Positions 23,763-33,307 of a stretch of 35,737 bases of DNA are shown here, piece after piece. This DNA comes from Desulforegula conservatrix Mb1Pa (GTDB lineage Bacteria > Desulfobacterota > Desulfobacteria > Desulfobacterales > Desulforegulaceae): positions 1 through 35,737 of the forward strand of contig NZ_AUEY01000040.1 in NCBI RefSeq assembly GCF_000426225.1, read 5' to 3'. The first letter of the stretch is position 1. Each line of letters begins with the position of its first letter. Made by a program: the position numbers and the translations under genes. The notes under the pieces were generated by a model. It made no database searches. It was not told where the DNA came from and saw only the letters and a list, made by a program, of their open reading frames with translations.

Positions 23763-25604
23763 ATGAACGATGAAGATTGCAGAATTCTGATTATTGAAGA
23801 TAATCCCTTTGATTTCAAGCTAACAAGTAAACTTCTCGCCAAAAGCAACGTCACTTATTCGATAGAGTGGGCCAATACTCTCGGAGAAGGGATTAAAAAA
23901 CTGGGGGCTTTTGTCTTTGATGCCATACTTCTTGACCTGAATTTACCTGACAGCAATGGCATCGTGTCTTTGATGACCATAAGGAGCCTTGTTCCAACTA
24001 CGCCGGTCATTATCATCACTTCCCAGGATGATGAAAACACGGCTGTTCTTGCATTAAAATCAGGAGCTCAAGATTATCTTATCAAAGGGAAAATAGAAAA
24101 ATTCCTTCTTGAGCGCTCAATCCGTTACTCTATTGAACGCCAGCAGGCCGCTTTCCGGCTTAAGGTGCAAAATGATTTTCTCATGTCCATACTTGAGTCA
24201 TTGACACACCCTTTTATAGTGGTAGAAGCTCAAAATCACACGATTACAATCGCAAACTCATCGGCAAGAAAAAACTGGCTCAAGGAAATGATTTGTTGCA
24301 GCGAACCAGACCAGGCAAATTCCCGTCCCCATCCGTGCTGGAAAGACTCTTGCCCTGTTAAGGCTGTAATTGAGACTAAAAAGCCGGTCATGATGAAGCA
24401 TCATTATAAAGATGATTTTGAAAGGAACATGACGAACGAGGTTCACGCATTTCCTGTGATGGACTCTGAAGGGAGAAATGTTAAACAGGTAATAGTCTAT
24501 TTTCTTGATATATCCGAACAGGAAAATTCAAAACGGAAATACCAGCGCCTCAGTACCGTGGTACAGCAGTCCTCGGACAGTATCCTTATCATGGATACGG
24601 ATGAAATTATTCAATATGTTAACCCTGCTTTTGAACAGATGACAGGCTATTCAGGAAGCGAAATAGTCGGGCGGCCCTACAGTTTTCTTGCGAGCAGCAA
24701 GCACACAAACGAATTCTTCAGACACATCCGGACAACACTGGAAAAAGGACTAAGCTGGAGCGGCGTTCTTATAAGCAGAAAAAAAGACGCTACCATGTAT
24801 GAAGAAGATGTGGTGATCACTCCGGTAAAAAATGAAAAGAAGCAGATCATTAATTTTGTTTCGACCTCGCGGGACATCACGAATAAAAAACGACTGGAAT
24901 CCATAGCAGAAGCAGCTAACTTGATGACCAATATCGGTTACATTTTTTCGGGGATCCGCCATGAAATAGGGAATCCAATCAATTCGATCAAAATGGCTCT
25001 GACAGTTCTTAATAACAATATCAATAATTATACTATTGAGATGATCAAGGAATTCACCGAAAGATCCCTTGAGGAGGTTCTGAGGGTTGAATACCTTCTC
25101 AAGGCTCTTAAGAATTTCAGCATGTTTGAAAATCTTGATATAAAAAAAATAAATCTCAATGACTTTCTTAATAATTTTACAGGTCTGATCAAAGAGGATT
25201 TTCTTGAGAAAAACATCACCATAAAAAAAATATTGGCGCCAGAGCCTGCTCATGCCTATGCCGACCCAAGAGCCTTGCATCAGGTGCTTTTGAACCTTGT
25301 CACTAATGCGGTTGATGCGCTTTCCGAAATTGAGTCCCCTGTCATTATTCTGAAACTGGAGAAAAAAACACGACTTTTCATAATTGAAATTTCGGATAAC
25401 GGATGTGGCATGACGCCTGAGGAGCACTCTTATCTCTTTAAACCATTCTATACGTCCAAGCGTAACGGTACAGGTCTGGGACTTGTGATAGTGAAGAAAA
25501 TGCTTTCAAAAATGAACAGTACAATCAAGATCCTGAGTGAAAAGGACAAAGGGACAAGCGCAATGATTTTTATTCCGGAGGACAAGATTGGCAACTGCTG
25601 CTAA
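23763..25604 (+). CDS. Hybrid histidine kinase: receiver - PAS - PAS - HisKA - HATPase
   Basis: This 613-residue soluble sensor kinase starts at the ATG at 23763; a TTG at 23742 is also in frame but has no ribosome binding site. Residues 1-125 are a receiver domain with phospho-acceptor Asp58 (AILLDLNLPDS). A first PAS-like domain (about 145-255) holds a cysteine set, PHPCWKDSCP, that could bind a metal or respond to redox. A second PAS domain (about 262-385) has SSDSILIMDTDEIIQYVNPA. The phosphorylated His is His400 in GIRHEIGNPINSI; the N-box is HQVLLNLVTNAVDAL and the G1 box DNGCGM, with GTGLGL following. No membrane segment is present. It overlaps the regulator gene downstream by 17 bases, so the two form a cognate pair. 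Confidence 0.9.
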   Translation: MNDEDCRILIIEDNPFDFKLTSKLLAKSNVTYSIEWANTLGEGIKKLGAFVFDAILLDLNLPDSNGIVSLMTIRSLVPTTPVIIITSQDDENTAVLALKSGAQDYLIKGKIEKFLLERSIRYSIERQQAAFRLKVQNDFLMSILESLTHPFIVVEAQNHTITIANSSARKNWLKEMICCSEPDQANSRPHPCWKDSCPVKAVIETKKPVMMKHHYKDDFERNMTNEVHAFPVMDSEGRNVKQVIVYFLDISEQENSKRKYQRLSTVVQQSSDSILIMDTDEIIQYVNPAFEQMTGYSGSEIVGRPYSFLASSKHTNEFFRHIRTTLEKGLSWSGVLISRKKDATMYEEDVVITPVKNEKKQIINFVSTSRDITNKKRLESIAEAANLMTNIGYIFSGIRHEIGNPINSIKMALTVLNNNINNYTIEMIKEFTERSLEEVLRVEYLLKALKNFSMFENLDIKKINLNDFLNNFTGLIKEDFLEKNITIKKILAPEPAHAYADPRALHQVLLNLVTNAVDALSEIESPVIILKLEKKTRLFIIEISDNGCGMTPEEHSYLFKPFYTSKRNGTGLGLVIVKKMLSKMNSTIKILSEKDKGTSAMIFIPEDKIGNCC

Positions 25605-26940
25605 AAAAAGGCTTTTGATCATTGATGATGACCGTCTGTTCTGCGATTCTGCAAAGGAATATCTGTCAAGTATTCCTGTTGAAATCCATTTGGCAAACAC
25701 AGGACAAAGAGGGATTGAAATTTGCTCTGAAAAAAAAATGGATATAGTTCTGCTAGACCAGAAGCTACCGGACATCCCTGGTACGGATATCTATAAAACA
25801 ATCATTTCAAAAAACGAACAGACTAAAATTATCTTCATAACTGCATTCCCGGATCTAAAAGGAGCGGTCAATGCACTGAAGGAGGGGGTTCACGATTACA
25901 TAACAAAGCCGTTTGACCCCGAAGAATTGTCCATGTCTATTTTAAGGATGATTAGAACTATTGACCTTGAAAAGGTAGCCCAGATTCATGAATACACTCA
26001 AGGGCTTGAAACATTAGGGGCTTGTCTTGTTGGTTCAGGACATGTTGCAGAGGACCTGAAAAAGCTCATCGCTTGCGCTGCCGGAAGCCTTTCTCCTGTT
26101 TTTATAACTGGCGAAACAGGTACAGGGAAAAACAGAATAGCAAAAGCCATCCACTATGAATCCCCAGGCGCTGACAAGCCCTTTTTAACGGTAAACTGCG
26201 CGGCAATACCAGAAAATCTGATAGAATCAGAATTGTTCGGTTTGGAAAAAGGCGCATTCACAGGCGCTGTTCAATCAAAAAAAGGGCTTTTTGAACTTGC
26301 CGAAGGAGGAACTCTTCTTCTTGATGAAATTGGGGAATTGCCAGTTTCTGTTCAATCCAAACTGCTTGGCGTTCTTGATGAAAAGAAATATAAAAAAATA
26401 GGTGGCAGCAAGATGATTGATACAAATGTGAGAATCATCGCAGCCACAAATGTGGAAATTGAAAAAGCTCTGATGGAAAAATTATTCAGAAAGGATTTGT
26501 ATTTCAGATTGAATATCATTCCTGTTCATGTTCCTCCTTTGAGGGAGCGCATTGACGACATACCCGGGCTTGCCGCACATTTCATGAACAAGTTTTCCAG
26601 GAAAAAAAGTTTAAAAATTGCCATCAACGAAATTGAGAAATTACAGGCCTACAGCTGGCCTGGCAATATAAGGGAGTTGAGCAATATCATAGAGAGATCT
26701 GTTATCCTCGGAACCGGAGATGAAATAAAACCTTCTTCTTTAATAAAAACAAATTGTTACTTAAAATACAGTCGGACGCCATCCCTTGATCATTCCTGCC
26801 ATGTTTCGCTTAAACAGATGGAAATGTCCCATATTAAACATACGCTTGAAAATGTCTCAGGGAATTATACAAAAGCGGCAAAACTGTTAGGGATTTCCCG
26901 GTCAACACTTATGAGAAAAATCCAGGTCTACGGTCTTTAA
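25588..26940 (+). CDS. NtrC-family sigma-54-dependent response regulator
   Basis: This 450-residue activator starts at TTG (25588), supported by GGAGG 6 bases upstream, inside the end of the kinase gene. The receiver domain (residues 8-125) has DDD at 13-15 and phospho-acceptor Asp57. The AAA+ domain has Walker A GETGTGKN (175-182), with Asn in place of the common final Glu, and GAFTGA (222-227), which contacts sigma-54. LLLDEIGELP supplies Walker B. The C-terminal Fis-type helix-turn-helix reads NYTKAAKLLGISRSTLMRKI. It should activate RpoN promoters on phosphorylation by the upstream kinase. The only sigma-54 promoter recognised in the window is that of amt, but a link is not shown. Confidence 0.92.
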   Translation: MATAAKKRLLIIDDDRLFCDSAKEYLSSIPVEIHLANTGQRGIEICSEKKMDIVLLDQKLPDIPGTDIYKTIISKNEQTKIIFITAFPDLKGAVNALKEGVHDYITKPFDPEELSMSILRMIRTIDLEKVAQIHEYTQGLETLGACLVGSGHVAEDLKKLIACAAGSLSPVFITGETGTGKNRIAKAIHYESPGADKPFLTVNCAAIPENLIESELFGLEKGAFTGAVQSKKGLFELAEGGTLLLDEIGELPVSVQSKLLGVLDEKKYKKIGGSKMIDTNVRIIAATNVEIEKALMEKLFRKDLYFRLNIIPVHVPPLRERIDDIPGLAAHFMNKFSRKKSLKIAINEIEKLQAYSWPGNIRELSNIIERSVILGTGDEIKPSSLIKTNCYLKYSRTPSLDHSCHVSLKQMEMSHIKHTLENVSGNYTKAAKLLGISRSTLMRKIQVYGL

Positions 26941-27034
26941 AGATGACAATGTTCCCGTTAAGTGTTTAATACTTTTAATAAAAAAAAGCGGCCCGAATGG
27001 CCACGCAAATCTATGCAATCTTTATTTGTAATTG

Positions 27035-27163
27035 ATGGTCTCGCAAAAAATCAAAAAAGGCGACGCGTCATGCCGGACTTGATCAGGCATACAGTATTTT
27101 CAAATACTTTTATATCCCGTGCCGCGCCGGAATGACTGGAACCGGATTCTTTGCTACCTTGTC
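27035..27163. mobile_element. MITE-like repeat, copy E
   Basis: This 129-bp element starts ATGGTCTCGCAAAAAATC and ends TTCTTTGCTACCTTGTC. Internal blocks CGTCATGCCGGACTTGATC and GCGCCGGAATGAC are well kept. Flanks GTAATTG (27028-27034) and AAAATTG (27164-27170) agree at 5 of 7. It sits between the end of the NtrC-type gene and the end of the RND permease gene, only 10 bases from the latter's stop. Confidence 0.8.
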
Positions 27164-27173
27164 AAAATTGGAA

Positions 27174-30100
27174 TTATATCTTCTTAAGCCTTCTCAATTC
27201 CATTGAATAATATATTGTCGGAATAAGCACCAATGTCACAAGGGTTGAAACAGAAAGTCCTCCAAGCATGGTTATTCCAAGGGGATTCCATGTTTCTGCT
27301 CCAATTCCTCTGCTGAACGCCATTGGGATCATGCCGAAAATTGTGGTCAGAGTGGTCATGAGAACCGGCCGCAGCCTGCTCTTGCATCCGAGTGTGATTG
27401 CTTCTTTTAGCTCATATCCCCTGTCTTCAAGGAGATGTATGTAATCTATAAGAACAATAGCATTGTTCACCACAATACCCATGAGCATTATTATACCCAT
27501 GAAAGCCATTACTCCGAGGGCGGTGCCAGTAAAAAAATATGCGTAGAATATTCCGGTAAATGCAAATGGCACTGCAAACATTACTATGAATGGATCTCTG
27601 AAATTTCTGAACAGCGCAGCCATGACCATGTAAACAAGTATGAATCCAAGAACCAGAAACAGTAGAAGATCCTTGAAAACCTTTTTCTGCTCTTCCACGT
27701 CACCGCCCATTGATACGCTTACTCCTGGAGGAGTTCCTATTTCAGAGATTATTCTTTTAACCTCTGATTTTGCGGTTCCAAGGGTGATTTTATAAATGTC
27801 GGCCTCGATCTTGATTATTCTCTGTCTGTTTTTTCTTTCAAGCTCAATTGGCCCCTGACCATGAACAAGCCGTGCGACATTGCCGAGCCTTGTCATTCTT
27901 CCGTCCTGAGTAAATAAAGGGATGTCCTGGATTGCATCTATATTGTCCTTGTCAGCCGTACAGAATCTTGTAAATATGTCGAATCTCTCGCCGCTGTCCC
28001 TTAATTCACTGGCCTCGTACCCATAATAATAATTACGGAGAGAAGCAGCTATCTGCGCCGAATTAAGGCCAAGGGCCGCAGCCTTGACCCTGTCGACCTC
28101 TATCCATATTTCTGGACGCGGATCTTTCTGGCTGGTACTCACATCAACAATTCCGTTAACATTTGAAAGTCTTTGAGAGAGTTCTTTAGCATATAAAGAG
28201 CCTCCTTCAGAATCGATGCTCTGCACTTCCACTGCAAGAGGCTTGTTGTTTGAGCCCATGAGAGCGCTCATGGTCTTGTTCTGGGCAAGAACCTGAACCC
28301 ATGAAATTCCAGGAATCTTGCTGACCCTTTTTCTTAGTATTTCGGCGATGTCATCAACGCTTCTTTGTCTCTTGTCTCTGTCAACCAGTTTGAATGAAAC
28401 CTGGCCGACATTAGGCCCCTGTTCAAAACCCAATGCGACAGCAAAACCGTCTTCGCTTTTGCCGTCTGTGGCGAAATAATGCCTTATCTCCTCGGGCTTG
28501 ACGAGGGTATTAACCTCTTTCATGATTGTTTTGACAACTTCATCTGTTTGCTCAATTCTGGTTCCTTCGGGGAGTCTGAATCTGATGGAAATGTCGCCTG
28601 TATCCGGTTTTGCAAAGAATGCCGTGGAAAGATGAGGAACGAGCGATAGGCCGCTTGCAAAAATAGCCACTGCGGTTACTATTGTGAGGCGTCTGTTGGA
28701 AATCGCCCATTCCAGGTTTTTCTGATAAAGATTGTCAACATGCCTGAATCCCTCTTCACTCGCTCTTACCAGCTTGTTTATTATTCCACGTTTTTTAATT
28801 TCTTTTTCAGGATCTGGTTTTTTGAGCCATCTGGAGCACATCATCGGAACTATCATAAGGGCTGTAAATAGGGAGGCAATCAGAGTAACGGTCAAAACAT
28901 AGCCAAGCACCTTAAAAAGTATCCCGGCAAGTCCTGATAAAAACATAAGCGGAATGAAAACAATTACTGTTGTCAGGGTAGAGCCTGTGATTGCGAGCCA
29001 CATTTCAGCAGCACCTTCAACAGATGCAATATACGGACTCGACCCTGACTCAAAATGCCTTATTATATTTTCAAGTACGACTATACCATTATCAACAACC
29101 ATTCCTGATACTATGGCAAGGGCCATAAGTGAAATCAGGTTTATTGTGTCTCCGTTTAGAAGCATGAATATAAAAGCAACAATCATGGAAAACGGGATCA
29201 TCAGGGTTATGATAACAGACGGCTTAATTCTTCTTAGAAAAGCGAGCGTGACAATTATGACGAAAATAATTCCCCACAACAGGGAGTCTGTCAGATTTCT
29301 TACAGAATTAAGAATGTCTTCGGAATTGTCAGAAACTATATTGATTTTTACATCCGGTGGCAGTTCTTTTGACAATTTTTCAAGACGTGATTTGATTTTA
29401 TCAATGACTTCGACAGTATTTTGACCTGCCTGCCGCTGAACCATTACAACAATCCCTGATTCTCCATCCCCCCACGCGTTGAATTCGGGCGGTTCAAAGT
29501 CATCAGACACTTTTGCGACATCCCTCAAAAAAACCGGATTACTCTTCCATGATCCAACAACCGTGTCCTGAACATCTTTTGCTGTTTTGAATCTGGAGGG
29601 AACCCTCATGAAATATTCCATCCCTCCTGTTTTAATGCTTCCGGCAGGAATATTGATGTTTTCCATGGCAAGGGCCTGGTTTATTTTCTGGATGGAAAGA
29701 TTGAGGCCTTCCACCTTCTCTCTGTCAAAATAGACGTTGATTCGCCTTTTAAGCCCGCCGTAAAGAAGCACAGCGCCCACCCCGGCGACTCTTTTCAGTG
29801 CATCGCCGATATATGTATCAGTCAGATGATAAAGCCTCGGAACACTTTTATCCGCTGTGACGGTAAATGTAAGAACAGGGGCTGTTGCGCTGCTGAATTT
29901 GAAAAGCATGGGCGGATCAGCGTCTTTGGGAAGATGTCTTTTAACAAATTCCAGCTTGTCCCTGATATCATTCCCTGCTGTATCAAGGTTCGTCCCCCAG
30001 GCAAACTTGCATGCAACCATGGAAAGAGAATCCTGAGATTTTGAATTAAGTGAGTCAAGGTTACTGACGCTGCTAAGAACATCTTCGACAATTTCAGTCA

Positions 30101-30287
30101 GTTCAGATTCAACATCGGACGCGCTCGCACCTTTCCATGTGGTAATTACCGTAATTACAGGTGGTTCTACATGGGGAAGCATGTCTATATTAAGTCTTGT
30201 AGCTGAAAAACCACCAAGCAGAAGAAAGGCAAGAAAGAGCATCCATGTGGCAACAGGCTGTTTTACTGCAAATTCAGATACCCTCAT
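27174..30287 (-). CDS. RND-family efflux permease (HAE1/AcrB type)
   Basis: This 1037-residue inner-membrane pump has the expected RND layout: a first membrane segment, a large periplasmic loop, membrane segments 2-6, a second large loop, then segments 8-12. The TM4 segment GMVVDNGIVVLENI has Asp-Asn rather than Asp-Asp, as in several Gram-negative HAE relatives. The TM10 equivalent reads GIVVNNAIVLIDYI. The start codon overlaps the stop of the adaptor gene by one base (TGATG) and uses AAGGAGG within that gene, so translation is coupled. With the adaptor and TolC-like genes it forms a tripartite envelope-spanning pump; its substrates are not predictable here. Confidence 0.94.
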   Translation of the reverse strand: MRVSEFAVKQPVATWMLFLAFLLLGGFSATRLNIDMLPHVEPPVITVITTWKGASASDVESELTEIVEDVLSSVSNLDSLNSKSQDSLSMVACKFAWGTNLDTAGNDIRDKLEFVKRHLPKDADPPMLFKFSSATAPVLTFTVTADKSVPRLYHLTDTYIGDALKRVAGVGAVLLYGGLKRRINVYFDREKVEGLNLSIQKINQALAMENINIPAGSIKTGGMEYFMRVPSRFKTAKDVQDTVVGSWKSNPVFLRDVAKVSDDFEPPEFNAWGDGESGIVVMVQRQAGQNTVEVIDKIKSRLEKLSKELPPDVKINIVSDNSEDILNSVRNLTDSLLWGIIFVIIVTLAFLRRIKPSVIITLMIPFSMIVAFIFMLLNGDTINLISLMALAIVSGMVVDNGIVVLENIIRHFESGSSPYIASVEGAAEMWLAITGSTLTTVIVFIPLMFLSGLAGILFKVLGYVLTVTLIASLFTALMIVPMMCSRWLKKPDPEKEIKKRGIINKLVRASEEGFRHVDNLYQKNLEWAISNRRLTIVTAVAIFASGLSLVPHLSTAFFAKPDTGDISIRFRLPEGTRIEQTDEVVKTIMKEVNTLVKPEEIRHYFATDGKSEDGFAVALGFEQGPNVGQVSFKLVDRDKRQRSVDDIAEILRKRVSKIPGISWVQVLAQNKTMSALMGSNNKPLAVEVQSIDSEGGSLYAKELSQRLSNVNGIVDVSTSQKDPRPEIWIEVDRVKAAALGLNSAQIAASLRNYYYGYEASELRDSGERFDIFTRFCTADKDNIDAIQDIPLFTQDGRMTRLGNVARLVHGQGPIELERKNRQRIIKIEADIYKITLGTAKSEVKRIISEIGTPPGVSVSMGGDVEEQKKVFKDLLLFLVLGFILVYMVMAALFRNFRDPFIVMFAVPFAFTGIFYAYFFTGTALGVMAFMGIIMLMGIVVNNAIVLIDYIHLLEDRGYELKEAITLGCKSRLRPVLMTTLTTIFGMIPMAFSRGIGAETWNPLGITMLGGLSVSTLVTLVLIPTIYYSMELRRLKKI

Positions 30288-31462
30288 CAGGAGGCCTCCT
30301 TGCCTTTTTCCGATATTTTGACAGTATCTCCGTCCCTCAGACGGTTATGACCCTGGACGACGACTTTCTCCCCGTTTTTTATTCCTGAAAGAATTTCAGC
30401 CCTGTCTTTTTCCTGTATTCCCACGACCACATTCTTCTGAACAGCTTTACCTTTTTCTATGGCAAAGACATAAAAACTGCCTGTTCCAGGTAGTTTTAGA
30501 AGTGCGTCGTTCGAAATCAGAGTTCCCTGCCTCTTTCCAAGTATGATGGATATTTCAGCGAACATTCCGGGTTTGAGCCTTGAGTTTTTATTATCCAAAT
30601 TGACTTCTATTTCGCTCATCCGGCTTTCCGGCTTGACTTCATCTGATACTATGTCGATCTTACCTTCGAATTTTTCATCAGGAAAGGCATCGATGGACAC
30701 AAAGGCTTTCATGTCTTTTTTTATTTTTGGAAGGTCCTTTTGAGTAATTGTGGTGACGATTTTTAAGGATTTTTCTTCTGATATTCTGACAACAGGAATA
30801 TTTGGGGAAGACATTGCCCCTGGATCCACATATCTTTTTGTCACAGCCCCGGATATCGGAGCTGTTATTATATGATCCGAAGTTGCTATCTTTAGCTGCC
30901 TGATCGCAGCTTTTGCTTTTTCTATTTTTGCCAGCGCGGCTTTTTTGTTTTCTGACGCTGATTTGTACTGGGCGATTACTTGATCAACCTGTCTTGCCGC
31001 CACCGCTTTTTCGGCTAAAAGACTTTCCAGTCTGCCCTTGTCTTTTTCCAGCACTTCAAGATTGGCTTCCGCCCCCCTTGCCCCAGCCTCTGCTGCCTCG
31101 AGCTCTGCTTTTGCTTCTTCAAGCTTTGCAACCACAGTTTCGTTTTCAAGAAGGGCAATCACATCCCCTTTTTTTACATGGACTCCGGTTTCAACAAGAA
31201 TTTCCTTGATAGTCCTGCCAGGTACTTTAGCAAAAACGTCAACTGATGATCTGGACTGGATATTCCCGGCCTGGGATATCATATCCGTTATCTCTCCTTC
31301 TTCAGCAACGTCCGCCACGACTGGAACACCTTCGCCTTCCGCAATTTTTCCGTTTTTTTTCTTCACGGCCGAGACAATTATATTGGCTGCTGTAAAGACC
31401 ACGCAAAAGATGATGACCACTGCTGCCAGAGCGACTCCGCCCCTCATTTTCTTTTCCTGCAT
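30287..31462 (-). CDS. RND efflux periplasmic adaptor (membrane fusion protein)
   Basis: This 391-residue adaptor bridges the RND permease and the TolC-like channel. It has an N-terminal membrane anchor (ALAAVVIIFCVVFTAANIIV), a lipoyl-like half (VKKGDVIALLENETVV), and a long alanine-rich coiled hairpin (about residues 115-195, AKAELEAAEAGARGAEANLE and so on). The second lipoyl half and beta-barrel domains follow (SGAVTKRYVDPGAMSSPN, VSIDAFPDEKFEGKI). The C-terminal region ends GEKVVVQGHNRLRDGD. It overlaps the permease gene by one base. A 131-bp MITE-like element separates it from the upstream TolC-like gene. Confidence 0.92.
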   Translation of the reverse strand: MQEKKMRGGVALAAVVIIFCVVFTAANIIVSAVKKKNGKIAEGEGVPVVADVAEEGEITDMISQAGNIQSRSSVDVFAKVPGRTIKEILVETGVHVKKGDVIALLENETVVAKLEEAKAELEAAEAGARGAEANLEVLEKDKGRLESLLAEKAVAARQVDQVIAQYKSASENKKAALAKIEKAKAAIRQLKIATSDHIITAPISGAVTKRYVDPGAMSSPNIPVVRISEEKSLKIVTTITQKDLPKIKKDMKAFVSIDAFPDEKFEGKIDIVSDEVKPESRMSEIEVNLDNKNSRLKPGMFAEISIILGKRQGTLISNDALLKLPGTGSFYVFAIEKGKAVQKNVVVGIQEKDRAEILSGIKNGEKVVVQGHNRLRDGDTVKISEKGKEAS

Positions 31463-31553
31463 GTTTTTAAGCTCCTGTTAACCCGGAATCTTTTTCAATA
31501 TGTAATTATTCAGCAAAGAGTTCATTGCCAATATAGGCGGAAATCAATACCTG

Positions 31554-31684
31554 ATGGACTCGCAAAAAGTCAAAAAATGTCATTGGCGTCATGCCGTACT
31601 TGATCATTAATCAAATATTATCAGATACTTCCGGATTCAGGCCTTCGCCAGAATGACGAGAACCTGACTTTTTACAACCTTGTC
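31554..31684. mobile_element. MITE-like repeat, copy F (inside efflux operon)
   Basis: This 131-bp element starts ATGGACTCGCAAAAAGTC and ends GACTTTTTACAACCTTGTC, the best terminal inverted repeat in the family. It is flanked by identical copies of AATACCTG (31546-31553 and 31685-31692); the match extends to ten bases if TC is included. It lies between the TolC-like and adaptor genes, exactly at the 3' end of the TolC-like gene, whose stop codon lies at the element-flank junction. Confidence 0.87.
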
Positions 31685-33005
31685 AATACCTGCCCTGGGC
31701 TCGTGCAAGGGCAGCAAGTGCTATGTGACATCCGTACATTGACCTGTAAAAATCTCCTTCGGTTTTGCTTAGAAAAAGTCTGGCATCGAGAACGTCAGAT
31801 GCTGTCGCCATCTGCTGGGAAAATTGCAGATTTGTGATTCTCCAATTCTCTTTGGCTTGGCTAAGTGCGGCTGATGCTGTTTTGTAATTCGCTTCGGCAA
31901 CTCTCAATCTGGCCATAGATTCTTTAAGATCAAGGCGGATTCTGTTCTCAAGACCTGTTATTTTTTGCATTACTGCCCGCTTTTGTGACTTGAGCGCGTT
32001 TTTTTCCTTGATGGCCCTGCCGCCTTCAAAAAGAGTCCAGTCAGCCTGAAGTCTTACGCTTGAATTGAATCTGTTTCTGTAATCATGTTCAGTAGTTCCA
32101 GCATCCTTGCCGTTCTGTTCATATCTGCCAAGCAATGAAACTCTGGGATAAAGTGAGCTTTCGGCAAGTTTAATCTGGTGATCAATCTGCTCTGCCTGAA
32201 GTCTGAGGATGCTCATTTCTGGACGACTTTCAAAAGCTGCTTTTTCGTCATAAACCGCCCATTCAGGCTTGTCAGGGAGGCCCTTGATATCAACGAGTTC
32301 AACATCCTGATTCTGAGGGATATTAATAACAAGGAGAAGGTTCTGGTGGCTTATTTCCAAATCAGCCATTGCGTTTTCCAGATTATGGCTGGCAGAGGCA
32401 AGGCCGACCTGAGCCTTCAACACATCGCTATAGGGGATCATGCCCTGATCAAAAAATTTCCGGGCATCTCTTTCGTGCGCCTTAAGGCTCTCGACAGAAT
32501 CCTTTGAAACACCTGCGAGCTTTTCGGCCAGAAGTCTTGATATAAAGGCATTTTTTGCCTGAAAAGCAGAGTCTGCTATAACGAGATCAATATTCTTTCT
32601 GGATATCTCAACATTTTTGCCGGCTATTCCGCATTGGCTGGTTATAGCAAAACCCGTGAAAATGGGCTGCACCGCAGTTATATCCCATGAAAAATTTGTT
32701 TTATCTTCAACCGGTATGCGCATTCCGCTGCCTGATGAATAAGGCTGCTCATCAAATTGTGTAAGGCTGTAGCCGGCTGATATTTTTGGTATTTTTAGCG
32801 TTTCGGTCGCCTCGAGACTGTGCGAAGCCGCAGATGATGACTCTTTTGCCTCAATGATTCTCGGATTGTTTTCAATCGCCATTTCCACTGCTTTTTTCAG
32901 GTCAAGGCCGACTTTTTCAGATTTGACGCATGTTTCAGCCTGCGCCGAAGCAAGGCTGATTTTAAAAACAAAGAGGCATATGTTTAATAATATTAAACGT
33001 TTCAT
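31683..33005 (-). CDS. TolC-family outer-membrane efflux channel
   Basis: This 440-residue outer-membrane factor has a signal peptide (MKRLILLNICLFVFKISLAS, cleavage near ASAQA). The mature protein has the TolC duplicated pattern: LDLKKAVEMAIENNPRI at the start of repeat 1, long helices, GLASASHNLENAMADLEI, and in repeat 2 WTLFEGGRAIKEKNALKSQ with ATASDVLDARLFLSKTEGD. It is probably first in the tolC-adaptor-RND operon. The stop codon TGA (31685-31683) sits on the boundary of repeat copy F, yet the same stop is present in the reconstructed sequence without the insertion. The ribosome binding site is weak. Confidence 0.92.
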   Translation of the reverse strand: MKRLILLNICLFVFKISLASAQAETCVKSEKVGLDLKKAVEMAIENNPRIIEAKESSSAASHSLEATETLKIPKISAGYSLTQFDEQPYSSGSGMRIPVEDKTNFSWDITAVQPIFTGFAITSQCGIAGKNVEISRKNIDLVIADSAFQAKNAFISRLLAEKLAGVSKDSVESLKAHERDARKFFDQGMIPYSDVLKAQVGLASASHNLENAMADLEISHQNLLLVINIPQNQDVELVDIKGLPDKPEWAVYDEKAAFESRPEMSILRLQAEQIDHQIKLAESSLYPRVSLLGRYEQNGKDAGTTEHDYRNRFNSSVRLQADWTLFEGGRAIKEKNALKSQKRAVMQKITGLENRIRLDLKESMARLRVAEANYKTASAALSQAKENWRITNLQFSQQMATASDVLDARLFLSKTEGDFYRSMYGCHIALAALARAQGRY

Positions 33006-33139
33006 GGCAACCAGCTTATTTTTTAATTATAAATTTCGGAAAGGGTGCGCCGCAAAAGGCAGGCATCCATGGTATGCGAAGAATATTTTAAGCCTGTGTC
33101 AGGCATAACTGAAAGGTGTTGCTCGTTGATACTACATCT

Positions 33140-33210
33140 TTGCATTTTCAGATACTAATGGAATCCAGCCTGCTCCTGAAAGACGAGACCTGGCTTTTTG
33201 AGACCTTGTA
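33140..33210. repeat. Degenerate MITE-like remnant, copy H
   Basis: The right half of the family is recognisable: TGCATTTTCAGATACT, GGAATCCAGCCTGC, then CTGGCTTTTTGAGACCTTGT at the end. The left terminal repeat is missing or too decayed to place. It appears to be an older insertion than copies A-G. Confidence 0.55.
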
Positions 33211-33291
33211 AAACTTAACTTTCCCTGCGTTTTCGGTTTGTTTTTTAATCAGGAACTGCCAGAAAGATGTTTTTGTACTACTTGAGGGCCT

Positions 33292-33307
33292 CTTTCCCGC
33301 GGGAAAG
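33292..33307. promoter_or_regulatory. Perfect 16-bp GC-rich palindrome
   Basis: CTTTCCCGCGGGAAAG is an uninterrupted palindrome between tetR and the TolC-like gene. It has no loop, which is unlike a typical terminator, and it differs from the AT-rich palindrome upstream of tetR. It could be a regulator site or a hairpin in the RNA; its role is unknown. Confidence 0.4.

Noticed and set aside
24750-25427. 225-codon open frame on the minus strand
   Set aside because: It is antisense to the kinase gene, which is fully supported by domain motifs; the composition looks like a shadow frame.
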